Source: a virus. From it: a stretch of 26,501 nucleotides of DNA. The notes beneath the pieces were generated by a model, which saw only the letters and a list, made by a program, of their open reading frames with translations, did no database searches and was not told the DNA's origin. Positions 16,553 through 24,386 of this stretch are shown here, piece by piece. Position numbers and translations under genes: made by a program. The stretch covers positions 1 through 26,501 of IMG/VR virus record IMGVR_UViG_3300042937_000477; one strand, written 5' to 3'. Each line of letters begins with the position of its first letter. The stretch's first letter is position 1.

Positions 16553-16699
16553 TTAATCCTCCTGATGTTTGGGTTTGTTTTTGACACGGGTCGTTACACC
16601 GTTTTTTCTTTGCTCCACGTAACCACCCGGTTTGATTGAGATTTTGTTCAGCGTCTCTGGCTTGGTCAGATCAACCTTTTTACCGTCGATGGTAAGCAT
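16553..16699 (-). CDS. very small basic protein of unknown function
   Basis: An open frame from ATG 16697-16699 to TAA 16553-16555 encodes 48 residues. It starts M-L-T-I-D-G-K-K-V-D-L-T and is strongly basic in its second half (K/R/N-rich). It fills the gap between the 644-residue fibre and the 114-residue gene; its last codons include the AGGAGG used by that next gene, four bases before its ATG. No strong ribosome binding site precedes its own start, which lowers confidence. Not recognised. Confidence 0.5.
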   Translation of the reverse strand: MLTIDGKKVDLTKPETLNKISIKPGGYVEQRKNGVTTRVKNKPKHQED

Positions 16700-16723
16700 C
16701 AGTTAATACTATGCTGTATTGCT

Positions 16724-18658
16724 CTAGGAACTGATAACAGTTATTTTGCATTGCCCGTACTGTCCCCCGCTACTGAATGTCAAAGTAATCGTATTTGAAG
16801 ACCCAGATGCAGTAACAGTAACACCAGAGGTTGTTGCAGAAGCAACGCTAGAAAACGCCCATGTAGAGTTGCCATTTCGCAGTCCTATAATAAAATAGGA
16901 ACTAGCAGCCCCCGGTGCGGAGCTTGTGCAAATTTGCATTTGTACACTTAATGTGGCCCCGGAAGAAACTACAAGCGTTGGAAAAACTGTAGCTAAATTG
17001 ATAGTTGTAGAAGATACATTAGACCATATTACGGAATTATCGCCTGCATTGGCCCCAGACCATGAAACTTTTTGTCCCGGTGTTCCAGTATACCCAACCA
17101 ACAAATCCCCCGCCGCTGTCAGGGTCATCTTGGGGTCGCCGAAACTTCCTGATCCGTTAATTAAACTCCCTGCTGTGCCGGAGGGGGCGGTGAACCATCG
17201 GTGTTGGCCGCTGACCTGTTCGGTTTGGCTTGCAAAATTATTGGATGTATAAATCCAGTTTGATCCATTAAAAAAAGCGTTTGCCGTGTGATTAAGCACA
17301 TGGGTCGTGCTTGCTACATAAGCATTGCCTTTAAGCTGGAAAACATTGCTTACACCACTCCAAGCACTCGGCGTAACTCCCAGTCCGAGGTTGCCGGAGG
17401 AGTCAACACGCAAAAATTCAGTGGAATTGCCGCCGTTGGAAAGCACAAAACCATCTGTTGTGCTGCTTGGTGTGCGAATTTGATAACCCGTTCCGTTGCT
17501 GTTGTTGCCGGCAACAGCGAGCGCAGCAAACCAAACCCGAGCACGTCCATCGAACGATGTGGATAAATCCAACTTATAAGCAGGAGAACTCGTCCCAATC
17601 CCCACGTTGCCAGACGCATCCTTGTAAATCTGGTTAGTGCCGATGGCGATAACGCCCGTACCGCCCGTGAGCGTGCCGGTATAGCCAAGATTAGTGAAGT
17701 TACCCGCCGCAGGGGATGAGCCGCCGATAGCCGGAGGCGAGGCGAGGTAGTTACTAAAACCCGTACCGGAGACGGTAGAGCTTGCTGACAGCGTAGTGAA
17801 TGATCCAGATGCACCACTAATGGCACCGCCCGTAATAGATACACTGTTAGCGTTCTGCGTTGCGAGAGTTCCTAACTCTAGGCTAGTGCGACCAGTCGCC
17901 GCAACCAGTCCAGTCGCACCGCCATCCCACTTTAGCCGATCAGCATAGGCTGTATCCCAGTTAGCTTGGGAGGCATTGGTGGGGAGAGAGTAACCAGACG
18001 TGTATGTGATCGCTAGGGTTCCAGACGTGGTAATAGGGGAACCGCTCACTGTGAGTCCAGTAGGTGCTGTTAATGCAACGTCCGTGACGGTACCGGATGA
18101 GATAACGGTATCCAGCGCCCATGAGTTAACGCCGGTTTTCTTCAAAAATCCGCTAGTGCCGGTTAATCCTGCAATCGCAGCCAAGTCTAAGTCATACGCT
18201 TGTACGGATGACCCTATGTCCGTTGTTACCAGCAGTGTTTTAGAGGCTGGAATGGTTGTGCCATTAAGCGTGGTTGCACTCGATGACGTAAGAGACGTGA
18301 ACGCACCGCTTTGCGCTGTGGTTGAGCCAATCACCACATTGTCCATTGTGCCTAGGCCCACAGGAGCTACCGTCATACCACCACCGGGAAGCATGTTTAT
18401 GCGTCCTGAACCAGTAGGGGATAGAGTGATATTTTTGCTGGCAGGTGATGCAGTCAGTGATCCGCTGATTACTACGTCAACAAAATCAGCGTCATTTGGC
18501 GTATCTGAGCCGATATAATCAGGGGCTTTTAATACTTCGTTTACAAGCAAGTCAGGGGTGACTTTTTGAGTCACCCCTGTATGCACGATAGGCAAAACAT
18601 CAACATTTGCACTTACAGCAGTTGCTGATGGTAACTGGGAAATCTTGATGTTTGCCAT
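16724..18658 (-). CDS. tail fibre
   Basis: This encodes 644 residues. The N-terminus (M-A-N-I-K-I-S-Q-L-P-S-A-T, then D-V-L-P-I-V-H-T-G-V-T-Q-K-V-T-P) is the usual attachment segment of Ser/Thr/Gly-rich phage fibres. The shaft is low-complexity beta sequence. Residues 189-270 are nearly the same as 706-786 of the 1255-residue fibre. Further on are G-N-V-G-I-G-T-S-S-P-A-Y-K-L-D (about 351-365) and G-N-L-G-L-G-V-T-P-S-A-W, typical of fibre shafts. The last 100 residues are a beta tip and lack the S74 chaperone of the longer fibre. It starts at ATG 18658, with only a weak purine-rich site. An 11-bp hairpin lies about 80 bases into the gene. Confidence 0.8.
   Translation of the reverse strand: MANIKISQLPSATAVSANVDVLPIVHTGVTQKVTPDLLVNEVLKAPDYIGSDTPNDADFVDVVISGSLTASPASKNITLSPTGSGRINMLPGGGMTVAPVGLGTMDNVVIGSTTAQSGAFTSLTSSSATTLNGTTIPASKTLLVTTDIGSSVQAYDLDLAAIAGLTGTSGFLKKTGVNSWALDTVISSGTVTDVALTAPTGLTVSGSPITTSGTLAITYTSGYSLPTNASQANWDTAYADRLKWDGGATGLVAATGRTSLELGTLATQNANSVSITGGAISGASGSFTTLSASSTVSGTGFSNYLASPPAIGGSSPAAGNFTNLGYTGTLTGGTGVIAIGTNQIYKDASGNVGIGTSSPAYKLDLSTSFDGRARVWFAALAVAGNNSNGTGYQIRTPSSTTDGFVLSNGGNSTEFLRVDSSGNLGLGVTPSAWSGVSNVFQLKGNAYVASTTHVLNHTANAFFNGSNWIYTSNNFASQTEQVSGQHRWFTAPSGTAGSLINGSGSFGDPKMTLTAAGDLLVGYTGTPGQKVSWSGANAGDNSVIWSNVSSTTINLATVFPTLVVSSGATLSVQMQICTSSAPGAASSYFIIGLRNGNSTWAFSSVASATTSGVTVTASGSSNTITLTFSSGGQYGQCKITVISS
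18553..18579. repeat. 11-bp perfect hairpin with 5-nt loop inside a fibre gene
   Basis: CAGGGGTGACT (18553-18563) pairs perfectly with AGTCACCCCTG (18569-18579) across loop TTTTG. It codes for T-G-V-T-Q-K-V-T-P in the conserved attachment segment of the 644-residue fibre, about 80-106 bases downstream of its start codon. On the mRNA no U-run follows the stem. Confidence 0.85.
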
Positions 18659-18664
18659 AACGGT

Positions 18665-18823
18665 TTACTCGTCTTCAGATGCAACAGCAGGAGCAGGAAT
18701 CTGCGGGGACGCTTCCTGCTGGATCGCGTTAATCAGGGGTGCAACCTGTTCAAACGGCTGTTTACCGAGGTAGGTCAGGACAGCGTTTACAACATTGATT
18801 GACAGCTCAATTTTCTCAGGCAT
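18665..18823 (-). CDS. small phage protein of unknown function, 52 residues
   Basis: The frame runs from ATG 18821-18823 to TAA 18665-18667 and has GGAG about 9 bases upstream of the start. The protein has an amphipathic N-terminal part (I-E-L-S-I-N-V-V-N-A-V-L-T-Y-L-G) followed by P-F-E-Q-V-A-P-L-I-N-A-I-Q-Q-E-A and an acidic Pro/Ala tail. Small proteins of this pattern are common in phage structural regions, but their role is not known to me. It lies between the Dps-like gene and the 644-residue fibre, with about ten bases on either side. Confidence 0.7.
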   Translation of the reverse strand: MPEKIELSINVVNAVLTYLGKQPFEQVAPLINAIQQEASPQIPAPAVASEDE

Positions 18824-18836
18824 TGTTATTGCTCCA

Positions 18837-19187
18837 TTAGGATAAGAATTTCAACTTATACAGCGTGGTCTGATATAGCCCCACGATCTCATCGACGATA
18901 TTCTGAATAGATGATTCATCACTCAGATTTTTTCTATTTTTCTCGATCCACGCTAAATGTGATCTCAAAATAGAATCAACACTGCCATTGGCAGTATTCT
19001 TTATTTGGGGAATGGTAATCAGCTTCCCCTCACAGCCTTGATAAGCCTCGGCTATCTTGTCTGCAAACTCTATGATAGCGGGATAAAACTCACCGAGAGC
19101 CATGTGTTGCGCATAGGATTTCGTTTTCAGATGTTCCCTATGCGTGATATCCCTTGCCATGAACAACAAGGCGATAAACTCACCCAT
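18837..19187 (-). CDS. Dps/ferritin-like helical protein (DUF5856-like)
   Basis: This encodes 116 residues from ATG 19187. A GTG at 19202 would add five residues, but the ATG aligns better with related proteins. The sequence H-R-E-H-L-K-T-K-S-Y-A-Q-H-M-A-L-G-E-F-Y followed by F-A-D-K-I-A-E-A-Y-Q-G resembles a small family (DUF5856) with a Dps-like four-helix pattern found in many phages. The His and Glu residues in the first helices could bind metal, but I cannot show a ferroxidase site. It overlaps the preceding gene by 8 bases and is followed by a 52-residue gene. Its role in phages is unknown; DNA binding, metal or oxidative protection, and structural roles are all possible. Confidence 0.7.
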   Translation of the reverse strand: MGEFIALLFMARDITHREHLKTKSYAQHMALGEFYPAIIEFADKIAEAYQGCEGKLITIPQIKNTANGSVDSILRSHLAWIEKNRKNLSDESSIQNIVDEIVGLYQTTLYKLKFLS

Positions 19188-19389
19188 GTAGCACCCATCC
19201 ACGTGATAACATCCTGTCTCGCTCTGTAACGCTGTGTACGCGCATTAACCGTTTAGAAGGACGTGAGCTAGGGTCTAATAGCAAAAATGCCTCAGGAGCG
19301 CTTTTAGGAGCTTCTAACGGCATTTCTGATGTAAATTCTTGAGCTTGTGGCTCCATGTCTTCAGGTCTCACTTTGCGTGGTCTACCCAT
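19180..19389 (-). CDS. small basic-N-terminus protein of unknown function
   Basis: This encodes 69 residues. It begins M-G-R-P-R-K, an AT-hook-like start, followed by an acidic/Pro-rich linker (P-E-D-M-E-P-Q-A-Q-E) and a conserved-looking C-terminal part with H-S-V-T-E-R-D-R-M-L-S-R-G-W. The start ATG lacks a strong ribosome binding site. The gene is the first after the terminator-like hairpin at 19406-19430, so some read-through or an unseen promoter must supply its mRNA. The stop overlaps the Dps-like gene. Function unknown. Confidence 0.6.
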   Translation of the reverse strand: MGRPRKVRPEDMEPQAQEFTSEMPLEAPKSAPEAFLLLDPSSRPSKRLMRVHSVTERDRMLSRGWVLHG

Positions 19390-19400
19390 AACATTCGCTT

Positions 19401-19430
19401 ATAGAAATGGGGGGCTTGTGGCCCCCCATT
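19401..19430 (-). terminator. probable terminator after the capsid-neighbour gene
   Basis: Perfect 10-bp stem AATGGGGGGC (19406-19415) / GCCCCCCATT (19421-19430), loop TTGTG. On the minus strand it starts 10 bases after the stop of the 124-residue gene and is followed by a short U-containing tail (TCTAT), weaker than a full U-run. It sits between capsid genes and tail genes, where partial termination would raise capsid mRNA relative to downstream genes. Confidence 0.6.
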
Positions 19431-19439
19431 ACGTGCTGA

Positions 19440-19814
19440 TCAGCTAGAGAGCGGAATAGCGCCTGCGTTCATCGGATCGTTGACACCGAAAGTGGTGACA
19501 CTGGATGCGACAGGGAACGGACGTGTTACGCGCACTAGATAGGTGCTGTTACTAGGGGTAAGAGCACCTGCTGACGGATTGTTGATAACAATCGTAACCG
19601 TATTAGCAGCAGATACATAAGCGGCTACTGCATAAGCAGCCACGCCTGTAGCGCCACTAACGCTAACGTGATCACCAGCCGCTACACCCCTTACAGTGGA
19701 AGTAAATGCGGTAGAAGCACCAGCAGCAATAGATGCTGGGGTAATGGTGGCGGTTACAACAGCTTCGCCACGTGTAAGTGACTCAGCTACAATATTTGGA
19801 CCAGGATTAGACAT
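19440..19814 (-). CDS. small beta-rich capsid-neighbour protein, possible decoration protein
   Basis: This encodes 124 residues. It starts at ATG 19814 with AGGAG 7 bases upstream, 12 bases after the major capsid stop. The protein is Ala/Ser/Thr/Val-rich: T-A-T-I-T-P-A-S-I-A-A-G, a V-A-A-G-D-x-V-S-V-S-G turn and A-N-T-V-T-I-V-I-N-N, the pattern of a small Ig-like or beta-sandwich protein. Such genes directly after the coat gene often encode decoration or head-stabilising proteins, and this is the reason for the suggestion. No receptor-binding or enzyme motif is seen. A terminator-like hairpin follows. Confidence 0.6.
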   Translation of the reverse strand: MSNPGPNIVAESLTRGEAVVTATITPASIAAGASTAFTSTVRGVAAGDHVSVSGATGVAAYAVAAYVSAANTVTIVINNPSAGALTPSNSTYLVRVTRPFPVASSVTTFGVNDPMNAGAIPLSS

Positions 19815-19826
19815 GATTTTCTCCTA

Positions 19827-21086
19827 TTAACCCGTGATGCGGCAAGCCAGTTCAGGATAGATGGTTGACCATCCATAAAGAATATCCAACCGGCAAGGCA
19901 GCTGATCACTGTTAATGTCGTACTGACGAACCAGACGAATTGACAGACCATCAGCAGATGAACGACCAGCCATATCTACACCCTGCGGCAATAGAAGGTC
20001 AGCAGTACCCAGAGCAAAAGCATCTTTGTGGAATGCGATAGCGTTCGGGTAGCTTGCACCATCAGAGCCAGAGATAACGCTAGCATTCGCTGCTGGGATA
20101 GCGCCGCTGGTGCTGGTTACGTTCTGGAACTGGCCAGAGAATACCGGGGTCGGGAAGATGCTGATATTCTGAGCAGAGCCAGTACCGGTAACGGCATCGG
20201 TGATAACAAAGTTAGCCAGAGAGCCAGTAGACTGACGATTCTGGGGATTCACTGCAAATACACCGGGAATGGTGAATACAGTGCCAGCAGTCAGGGTCCT
20301 ACCGTTAGTGATGGTAGCAGACAGAGTGAACGCGGTTTGTGCGTTGTTCTGTACAGTGCCACCAGCCTGTGATGCAACAGCCATCGTGCTAGTGCCAACC
20401 ACGAAGGAACCAGAGGTGAAGTTACCTACGTTCTGATCCATTGCGAAGTTGAAGCCCAATGTGTTGTCACCCAGAGCGCCTTTCTTGAAGATTTCAGAGA
20501 TAGTGCCTTGCGGGTTAAACAAATTAGTCAAACCAGACACGATACCCACTTCAACAGTCGGATCGACAACAATGTGGCGCTGCTCATCAACGGGTGCCGC
20601 CATTTGGTTAAGACGTGCACGTGCAGCCAAAATAGCAGCAGTTGCTTCAGCTTGGGTGGTAGCACCGTCAGTCAGCTGACCGGGAGTACCGACCATATTA
20701 AAGACATTTGCATACTGCTGAAGACCATCAAAATCGATCTTGTTGGCAATAGTTGCAACAGCGGGTTTGATGAAACGATCCGCAAAATCGGAAATGTTCA
20801 TCGTCAAATCTTGAGTAGTGAAAGCCATGTCCACACCAAACTGGGTTTCCAGTGTCAGCGGTACATAGGTTTCGACGGAAGATTCGATTTGCAGTGCGGG
20901 GCCGGTACGACCAACATAGCGCGGGGGTTTGCGCAAGTTGATAGTAGTACCGATTTTAGCGCCTTCGATGGCAAACTTGTTGTCATACTGGCGGGAAACA
21001 GCACGTGTGAATACCAGTTGATTCTGCAAAATACGCAGAGCTTCATTGGTAATCATGCTAATAGTAAGCAGATTATTTTGAGCCAT
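19827..21086 (-). CDS. major capsid protein, P22 gp5-like
   Basis: This encodes 419 residues; P22 coat has 430. The N-terminal part (I-T-N-E-A-L-R-I-L-Q-N-Q-L), the stretch I-G-T-T-I-N-L-R-K-P-P-R-Y (46-58) and D-M-A-F-T-T-Q-D-L-T (86-95) fit the P22 coat family of HK97-fold capsid proteins. Residues about 225-345 are a Thr/Val/Gly-rich insertion containing F-T-I-P-G-V-F-A-V-N-P-Q-N-R-Q-S-T-G, corresponding to the P22 insertion domain that locks subunit conformation. The C-terminus returns to the coat fold (R-L-D-I-L-Y-G-W-S-T-I-Y-P-E-L). It starts at ATG 21086 with GGAGG 9 bases upstream, preceded by a U-rich run and a structured leader of about 230 bases. Confidence 0.95.
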   Translation of the reverse strand: MAQNNLLTISMITNEALRILQNQLVFTRAVSRQYDNKFAIEGAKIGTTINLRKPPRYVGRTGPALQIESSVETYVPLTLETQFGVDMAFTTQDLTMNISDFADRFIKPAVATIANKIDFDGLQQYANVFNMVGTPGQLTDGATTQAEATAAILAARARLNQMAAPVDEQRHIVVDPTVEVGIVSGLTNLFNPQGTISEIFKKGALGDNTLGFNFAMDQNVGNFTSGSFVVGTSTMAVASQAGGTVQNNAQTAFTLSATITNGRTLTAGTVFTIPGVFAVNPQNRQSTGSLANFVITDAVTGTGSAQNISIFPTPVFSGQFQNVTSTSGAIPAANASVISGSDGASYPNAIAFHKDAFALGTADLLLPQGVDMAGRSSADGLSIRLVRQYDINSDQLPCRLDILYGWSTIYPELACRITG

Positions 21087-21170
21087 GATTGGCGTCCTCC
21101 AAAAGAAAAAAATAAAAGTGAATAGCCTTTTATTTCGTTCAGACGGGAGCCAATCCCTCGAATTGTCTGA
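21087..21170 (-). promoter_or_regulatory. major capsid translation leader: hairpin, U-rich run and strong RBS
   Basis: On the minus strand the leader contains a two-tier hairpin: outer arms TCAGAC (21139-21144) / GTCTGA (21165-21170), inner arms GGGA (21145-21148) / TCCC (21154-21157). It is followed by an 18-base pyrimidine-rich stretch dominated by U (21101-21118, with two A interruptions) and GGAGG (21096-21100). U-rich sequence directly upstream of the site can serve as a ribosomal protein S1 contact and would suit the most abundant virion protein. No clear -10/-35 pair was found here. Confidence 0.5.
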
Positions 21171-21181
21171 CTTTGCCGCAA

Positions 21182-21210
21182 TGATTCACGGCTAAATGAA
21201 TCACTGGTGA
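21182..21210. repeat. small hairpins in the capsid leader
   Basis: TGATTCA (21182-21188) pairs with TGAATCA (21197-21203) across 8 bases, and TCAC/GTGA (21201-21210) forms a second overlapping short stem. The two are mutually exclusive in part. They lie between the terminator and the ribosome binding site of the capsid gene. Confidence 0.5.
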
Positions 21211-21225
21211 TGGCTTTATATCACA

Positions 21226-21260
21226 AAATCAAAAAGGGCGCTAGTGTTTCATAGCGCCTT
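21226..21260 (-). terminator. intrinsic terminator after the scaffold gene
   Basis: Stem GGCGCTA (21252-21258 read on the minus strand) with TAGCGCC (21237-21243) and an 8-base loop, followed on the minus strand by CTTTTTGATTTT. The run of T directly after the stem is what an intrinsic terminator requires. It lies 58 bases beyond the scaffold stop and before the major capsid gene, so late transcripts would partly end here. Confidence 0.75.
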
Positions 21261-21280
21261 AGAGGTAGAGCAATAAACAC

Positions 21281-21298
21281 ACCTCCTTGTGGGAGGCG
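21281..21298 (-). terminator. weak second hairpin just after the scaffold stop
   Basis: On the minus strand CCTCC and GGAGG (21282-21286 and 21292-21296 region) form a short stem with a 5-base loop CACAA, followed by TGTGTTTATTG. The tail is only partly U. It may be an upstream partner of the stronger terminator at 21226-21260. Confidence 0.4.
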
Positions 21299-21315
21299 GT
21301 TTACATTAACATAGC

Positions 21316-22179
21316 CTACCGCTTATATCTGGCTTGACGTGCCGCCATGTCCTCAGCATTACGCGCTGCAATGTACTCTTCTGTACTCATTTGGGAGTAG
21401 TCTTTAGCATTCCCCGGCGTGTTTCCTACCACAGAGATAGGCTTGATCGGCGTGGGCGTGTTGCTAATCTTGCGTGGTGCGCGGTTGATTATCTCGGCCA
21501 GCCTCATTCCAGCCTGTATGGGGTGCATGTTCGCTATTTCATACGCAACATCGAGGTTTTTTCCAAGTGTATACGCGATTTCAGGTCCATTATCCAAGCC
21601 CAGCAGCGCTTGTCGAATGGTCTGATTCTGCGCGAGCATAGGATCAGACGTAATTTGTTCAATCACCCCGTCATAATCGCTGTATCTGGCTCTCGCAGCG
21701 GCCTCTGCCGTCTCCAGCTTACGCTGTTGCTCGGCTAAAGCCTGACGCTGCATGGTTTCCTGTTGCTCTTGCTTAACAGCCTCGATAGCCTCCATCTTGG
21801 CTGATTCGCGTGTGTACGCCATCATGTCCCGCATATAGCGGGGATCGAACTCTCCGCCCACATAATCATCAGCGTTTGGTGCAACAGGGCCTTGGACCGC
21901 CTGTGGTGCGTTATTTTGCGAGAATTGGCGCAATAGATGCTCTTGTTGCTCCAAAACCTTTTCAAGCCTCTCGGCCTGTCTGCGGGCCTCATGCTTGTCT
22001 CGCGTTAGCTCGTCGATCCTGCGCTTATACCAAGGGTCTTTTTCGGCCTTAGGCTCAGGAACTTCCTCACCTTCCGGTTGTCCAGCGTCCTCCACTTCCA
22101 CCGGGTTTTCATCGGTGAGTTCGGCAGGTACATTGTCAACAATTGCTTCTGCTGTGCTTTCGATAATGTCATCGCTCAT
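21316..22179 (-). CDS. scaffolding protein
   Basis: This encodes 287 residues; P22 scaffold has 303. It lies between portal and coat, the usual scaffold position. The first 55 residues are strongly acidic (E/D with Pro), then W-Y-K-R-R-I-D-E-L-T-R-D-K-H-E-A-R-R starts a long coiled coil (about 50-165) rich in Q, E, R and A. After a lower-charge middle, the C-terminus is helical and ends basic (A-R-Q-A-R-Y-K-R), like the coat-binding end of P22 gp8. It should drive procapsid assembly and then exit. The start ATG has GAGG 6 bases upstream, 9 bases after the portal stop, and two hairpins follow its own stop. Confidence 0.85.
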   Translation of the reverse strand: MSDDIIESTAEAIVDNVPAELTDENPVEVEDAGQPEGEEVPEPKAEKDPWYKRRIDELTRDKHEARRQAERLEKVLEQQEHLLRQFSQNNAPQAVQGPVAPNADDYVGGEFDPRYMRDMMAYTRESAKMEAIEAVKQEQQETMQRQALAEQQRKLETAEAAARARYSDYDGVIEQITSDPMLAQNQTIRQALLGLDNGPEIAYTLGKNLDVAYEIANMHPIQAGMRLAEIINRAPRKISNTPTPIKPISVVGNTPGNAKDYSQMSTEEYIAARNAEDMAARQARYKR

Positions 22180-22188
22180 ATATGCCTC

Positions 22189-24345
22189 TTACTGTTGTTG
22201 TTCTGGCTTCTGTGCGCCCGTTAGCGCGGCGGTATCTGGTTTCCGTGTCATTGCCCCGGGTCCACGTGTAGCGCCTTGTGGTGCGCCTTGTGGTGGCTCT
22301 GGTGGGGCTTGCATAGCGGATTGCATGGCCTGTTGCTCTAACTGCTCGAATTGAGCGTCTTCCTCCGCGAATGTGGGGGTAGTTTGACCCAGCATCTTAA
22401 TCAGATTGGCCTGAATTAGCTGCTCCAATCCTGTGGTTTGCGTCATCAGTCCGGCCTCTGCTTGCATTCGCTTAGTCTGACTATCAAACCATTCACGTTC
22501 CTTGTCTTGGATGGCCAGTATCCGCTCATCACGCAAATACTGGAGTTCCTGACTCATTTGCTCCATTTGGCTAGCCATCTGATCCATCATGCGCTGAGCC
22601 TGAATAACGCTAGGATCAACCTTTTCTCCTTGTGCTGTTGGCTGTAATTCAGGTGGTAACAGCATTTTCAAACGCTTGGAGATTTCCTCTGCTCCAGGCC
22701 AGTCCATGTTCTTCATCATCAGGTCCCCGACGGTCTGGAATAGCTGCGGGTTAGACTCTGTGAGGGCTAGCATCATATTAGCCGCTTCATCGCGCTTTGT
22801 AGCGTAGCTAGGACCAGCATCACACACCACGTCATACTCGCCTAGACTGAGATTATAGATACTATCTATCTCAGGATTATCAGTGCCCGTTGAGGCCTGC
22901 TGTTGATTAGGGTCAATCTGTACCTCACGTGGAGTACCGTCCTCACCCAATATGCGCAGGACTCTAGCTCTGTCATAAACCTTGGGGGTCATGTCAAGAA
23001 CGATTCTACCGACCTGCCGAATGGAGCGATTCAGGTTATCTTGATAATGGAAGTTGCCGACTTCGGACTGCTTCTGGCGTAGCAACAAAGCGCGTCCCGA
23101 GGTTTCGTTAGACTCACCACCTAAGCTGGGCTGATAGATGCCCATTGACTGCATGATGTCATTCTCTGCGAGTTGCAGAGCTTGCATGATGGCTGGGCTA
23201 GCCTGCGGGGGCATGGCGCGTTGTGGGGGGCCTACAGGTGTACCAGCAATGCTAACGGGATCATACTCAAGATAGGCGAGAGACTCTTTATTAGCGCGTC
23301 CCCAATTGGGATCACTCTCAAACTGTCCAGCAACCCCGACAAAAGGCGCTTTGGGCGCTAGCGCTACATTCTCTGCATTGGCTGAAAGATAGTAGTTGTA
23401 GAGCCTCTGAGCGTCCTTAGCATTGCGTACAAGGCCGGAGCGGTAACACTTACCTTGCAGCCACACCTCATGTCCAACAACGGGCACAATGGGAATGTAT
23501 TTAGTAGGCACCTCGGTCTGTTCCAGCACCTTATCACCAATGCACTTAGCCCACATGCACCGCTTGACGAATGTGGAGCGCGTCTGGCCTGATTCTGGGT
23601 CTTGTATCTCTGCTGGCTCATGATCTATCCAGTAATATTCCGCAATGCGTACACTGTCCTTTGTGTACCAGCCCTGCATATCACCATTGCCAGCCGCATC
23701 GAAGTTAGTCTCGTCTACGTCTGGATATAAGCGCCTAAACTCATCTTTCGGTATCTCTTCAGCTATGATCGCCCAGCAAGCGTCTGAGCCATCTGGTGAC
23801 TTGCTATGCGGGTCATAATAGACCTTGAACGGATCAGGAATGCGGTCGATATATATTTCTTGATCGAAGCTAGTATCACTGGACCAATCGTTACGGACTC
23901 GGATATAACCAAGGCCAGTGTCAACCTGCCACTCTACGGCTGTGTCATACGCGATGGCTGCATTACTATTATCCTGTATGTGATGAACCAGCCCCATCAA
24001 GACTTCTGCTGTTTCTTGGTCAGCGCCGCTAGACGCTGGCCGAATGCGAATGCTTGGGGTATTCTGCCGGATTTCATTGACGACACGATCACGGAACTGC
24101 AATAGCCGATTGACTACTAGCATGGGCCGCTCTTTACCGGGGCGATTACGGTCATATTTCGCGTATTCGGCCCACTGGTCCCCTAGTCTGGCAAACCTAA
24201 TATCATCAAGCATCTCTTGACGATTGACAGACGAAAACTCAGACGCTAAGTTAAATCGCTCTCTGATTTCCTTGAGCAATTTTTGCTCTGCGTCGTTTTG
24301 ATCCGTGTCGCCAATGCTATCAAGATTGCCTTTAAAATTATCCAT
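22189..24345 (-). CDS. portal protein, P22 gp1-like
   Basis: The start at 24345 gives 718 residues (P22 gp1: 725). This ATG has AGGA about 7 bases upstream. A GTG at 24399 is in frame but overlaps terL and has no ribosome binding site. The family pattern is visible: R-F-A-R-L-G-D-Q-W, then R-P-M-L-V-V-N-R-L-L-Q-F-R-D-R-V-V-N-E-I-R-Q-N, then V-E-W-Q-V-D-T-G-L-G-Y-I-R-V. Next comes an R-I-P-D-P-F-K-V-Y-Y-D-P segment and L-G-G-E-S-N-E-T-S-G-R-A-L-L-L-R-Q. The last 150 residues are helical, Met/Gln-rich, ending in a Pro/Gln tail, consistent with the barrel of P22 portals. It forms the dodecameric ring for packaging and ejection. Confidence 0.95.
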   Translation of the reverse strand: MDNFKGNLDSIGDTDQNDAEQKLLKEIRERFNLASEFSSVNRQEMLDDIRFARLGDQWAEYAKYDRNRPGKERPMLVVNRLLQFRDRVVNEIRQNTPSIRIRPASSGADQETAEVLMGLVHHIQDNSNAAIAYDTAVEWQVDTGLGYIRVRNDWSSDTSFDQEIYIDRIPDPFKVYYDPHSKSPDGSDACWAIIAEEIPKDEFRRLYPDVDETNFDAAGNGDMQGWYTKDSVRIAEYYWIDHEPAEIQDPESGQTRSTFVKRCMWAKCIGDKVLEQTEVPTKYIPIVPVVGHEVWLQGKCYRSGLVRNAKDAQRLYNYYLSANAENVALAPKAPFVGVAGQFESDPNWGRANKESLAYLEYDPVSIAGTPVGPPQRAMPPQASPAIMQALQLAENDIMQSMGIYQPSLGGESNETSGRALLLRQKQSEVGNFHYQDNLNRSIRQVGRIVLDMTPKVYDRARVLRILGEDGTPREVQIDPNQQQASTGTDNPEIDSIYNLSLGEYDVVCDAGPSYATKRDEAANMMLALTESNPQLFQTVGDLMMKNMDWPGAEEISKRLKMLLPPELQPTAQGEKVDPSVIQAQRMMDQMASQMEQMSQELQYLRDERILAIQDKEREWFDSQTKRMQAEAGLMTQTTGLEQLIQANLIKMLGQTTPTFAEEDAQFEQLEQQAMQSAMQAPPEPPQGAPQGATRGPGAMTRKPDTAALTGAQKPEQQQ

Positions 24346-24386
24346 ACTGAATCCTGTAGGGTTGATATTTAATCTCTGCTGCTCTA

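Noticed and set aside
16927-16938. 12-bp palindrome TGCAAATTTGCA, with a similar ATGCAAA-TT-TTTGCAT at 13407-13422
   Set aside because: Both lie within fibre genes, far from any gene start, and are A+T-rich and short; nothing else suggests an operator.
12416-18658. Possibility of a diversity-generating retroelement acting on the fibres
   Set aside because: No reverse transcriptase gene and no obvious template/variable repeat pair were seen; the shared fibre module is inside both coding shafts.
21087-21235. A sigma70-type promoter between the terminator and the capsid gene
   Set aside because: A TATAAA-like hexamer is present but no suitably spaced -35 element; I could not support a promoter.
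22271-22296. Tandem 12-base repeat GCGCCTTGTGGT in the portal gene
   Set aside because: It encodes a repeated P-Q-G-A tail segment in low-complexity C-terminal sequence, a common coding effect rather than an element.
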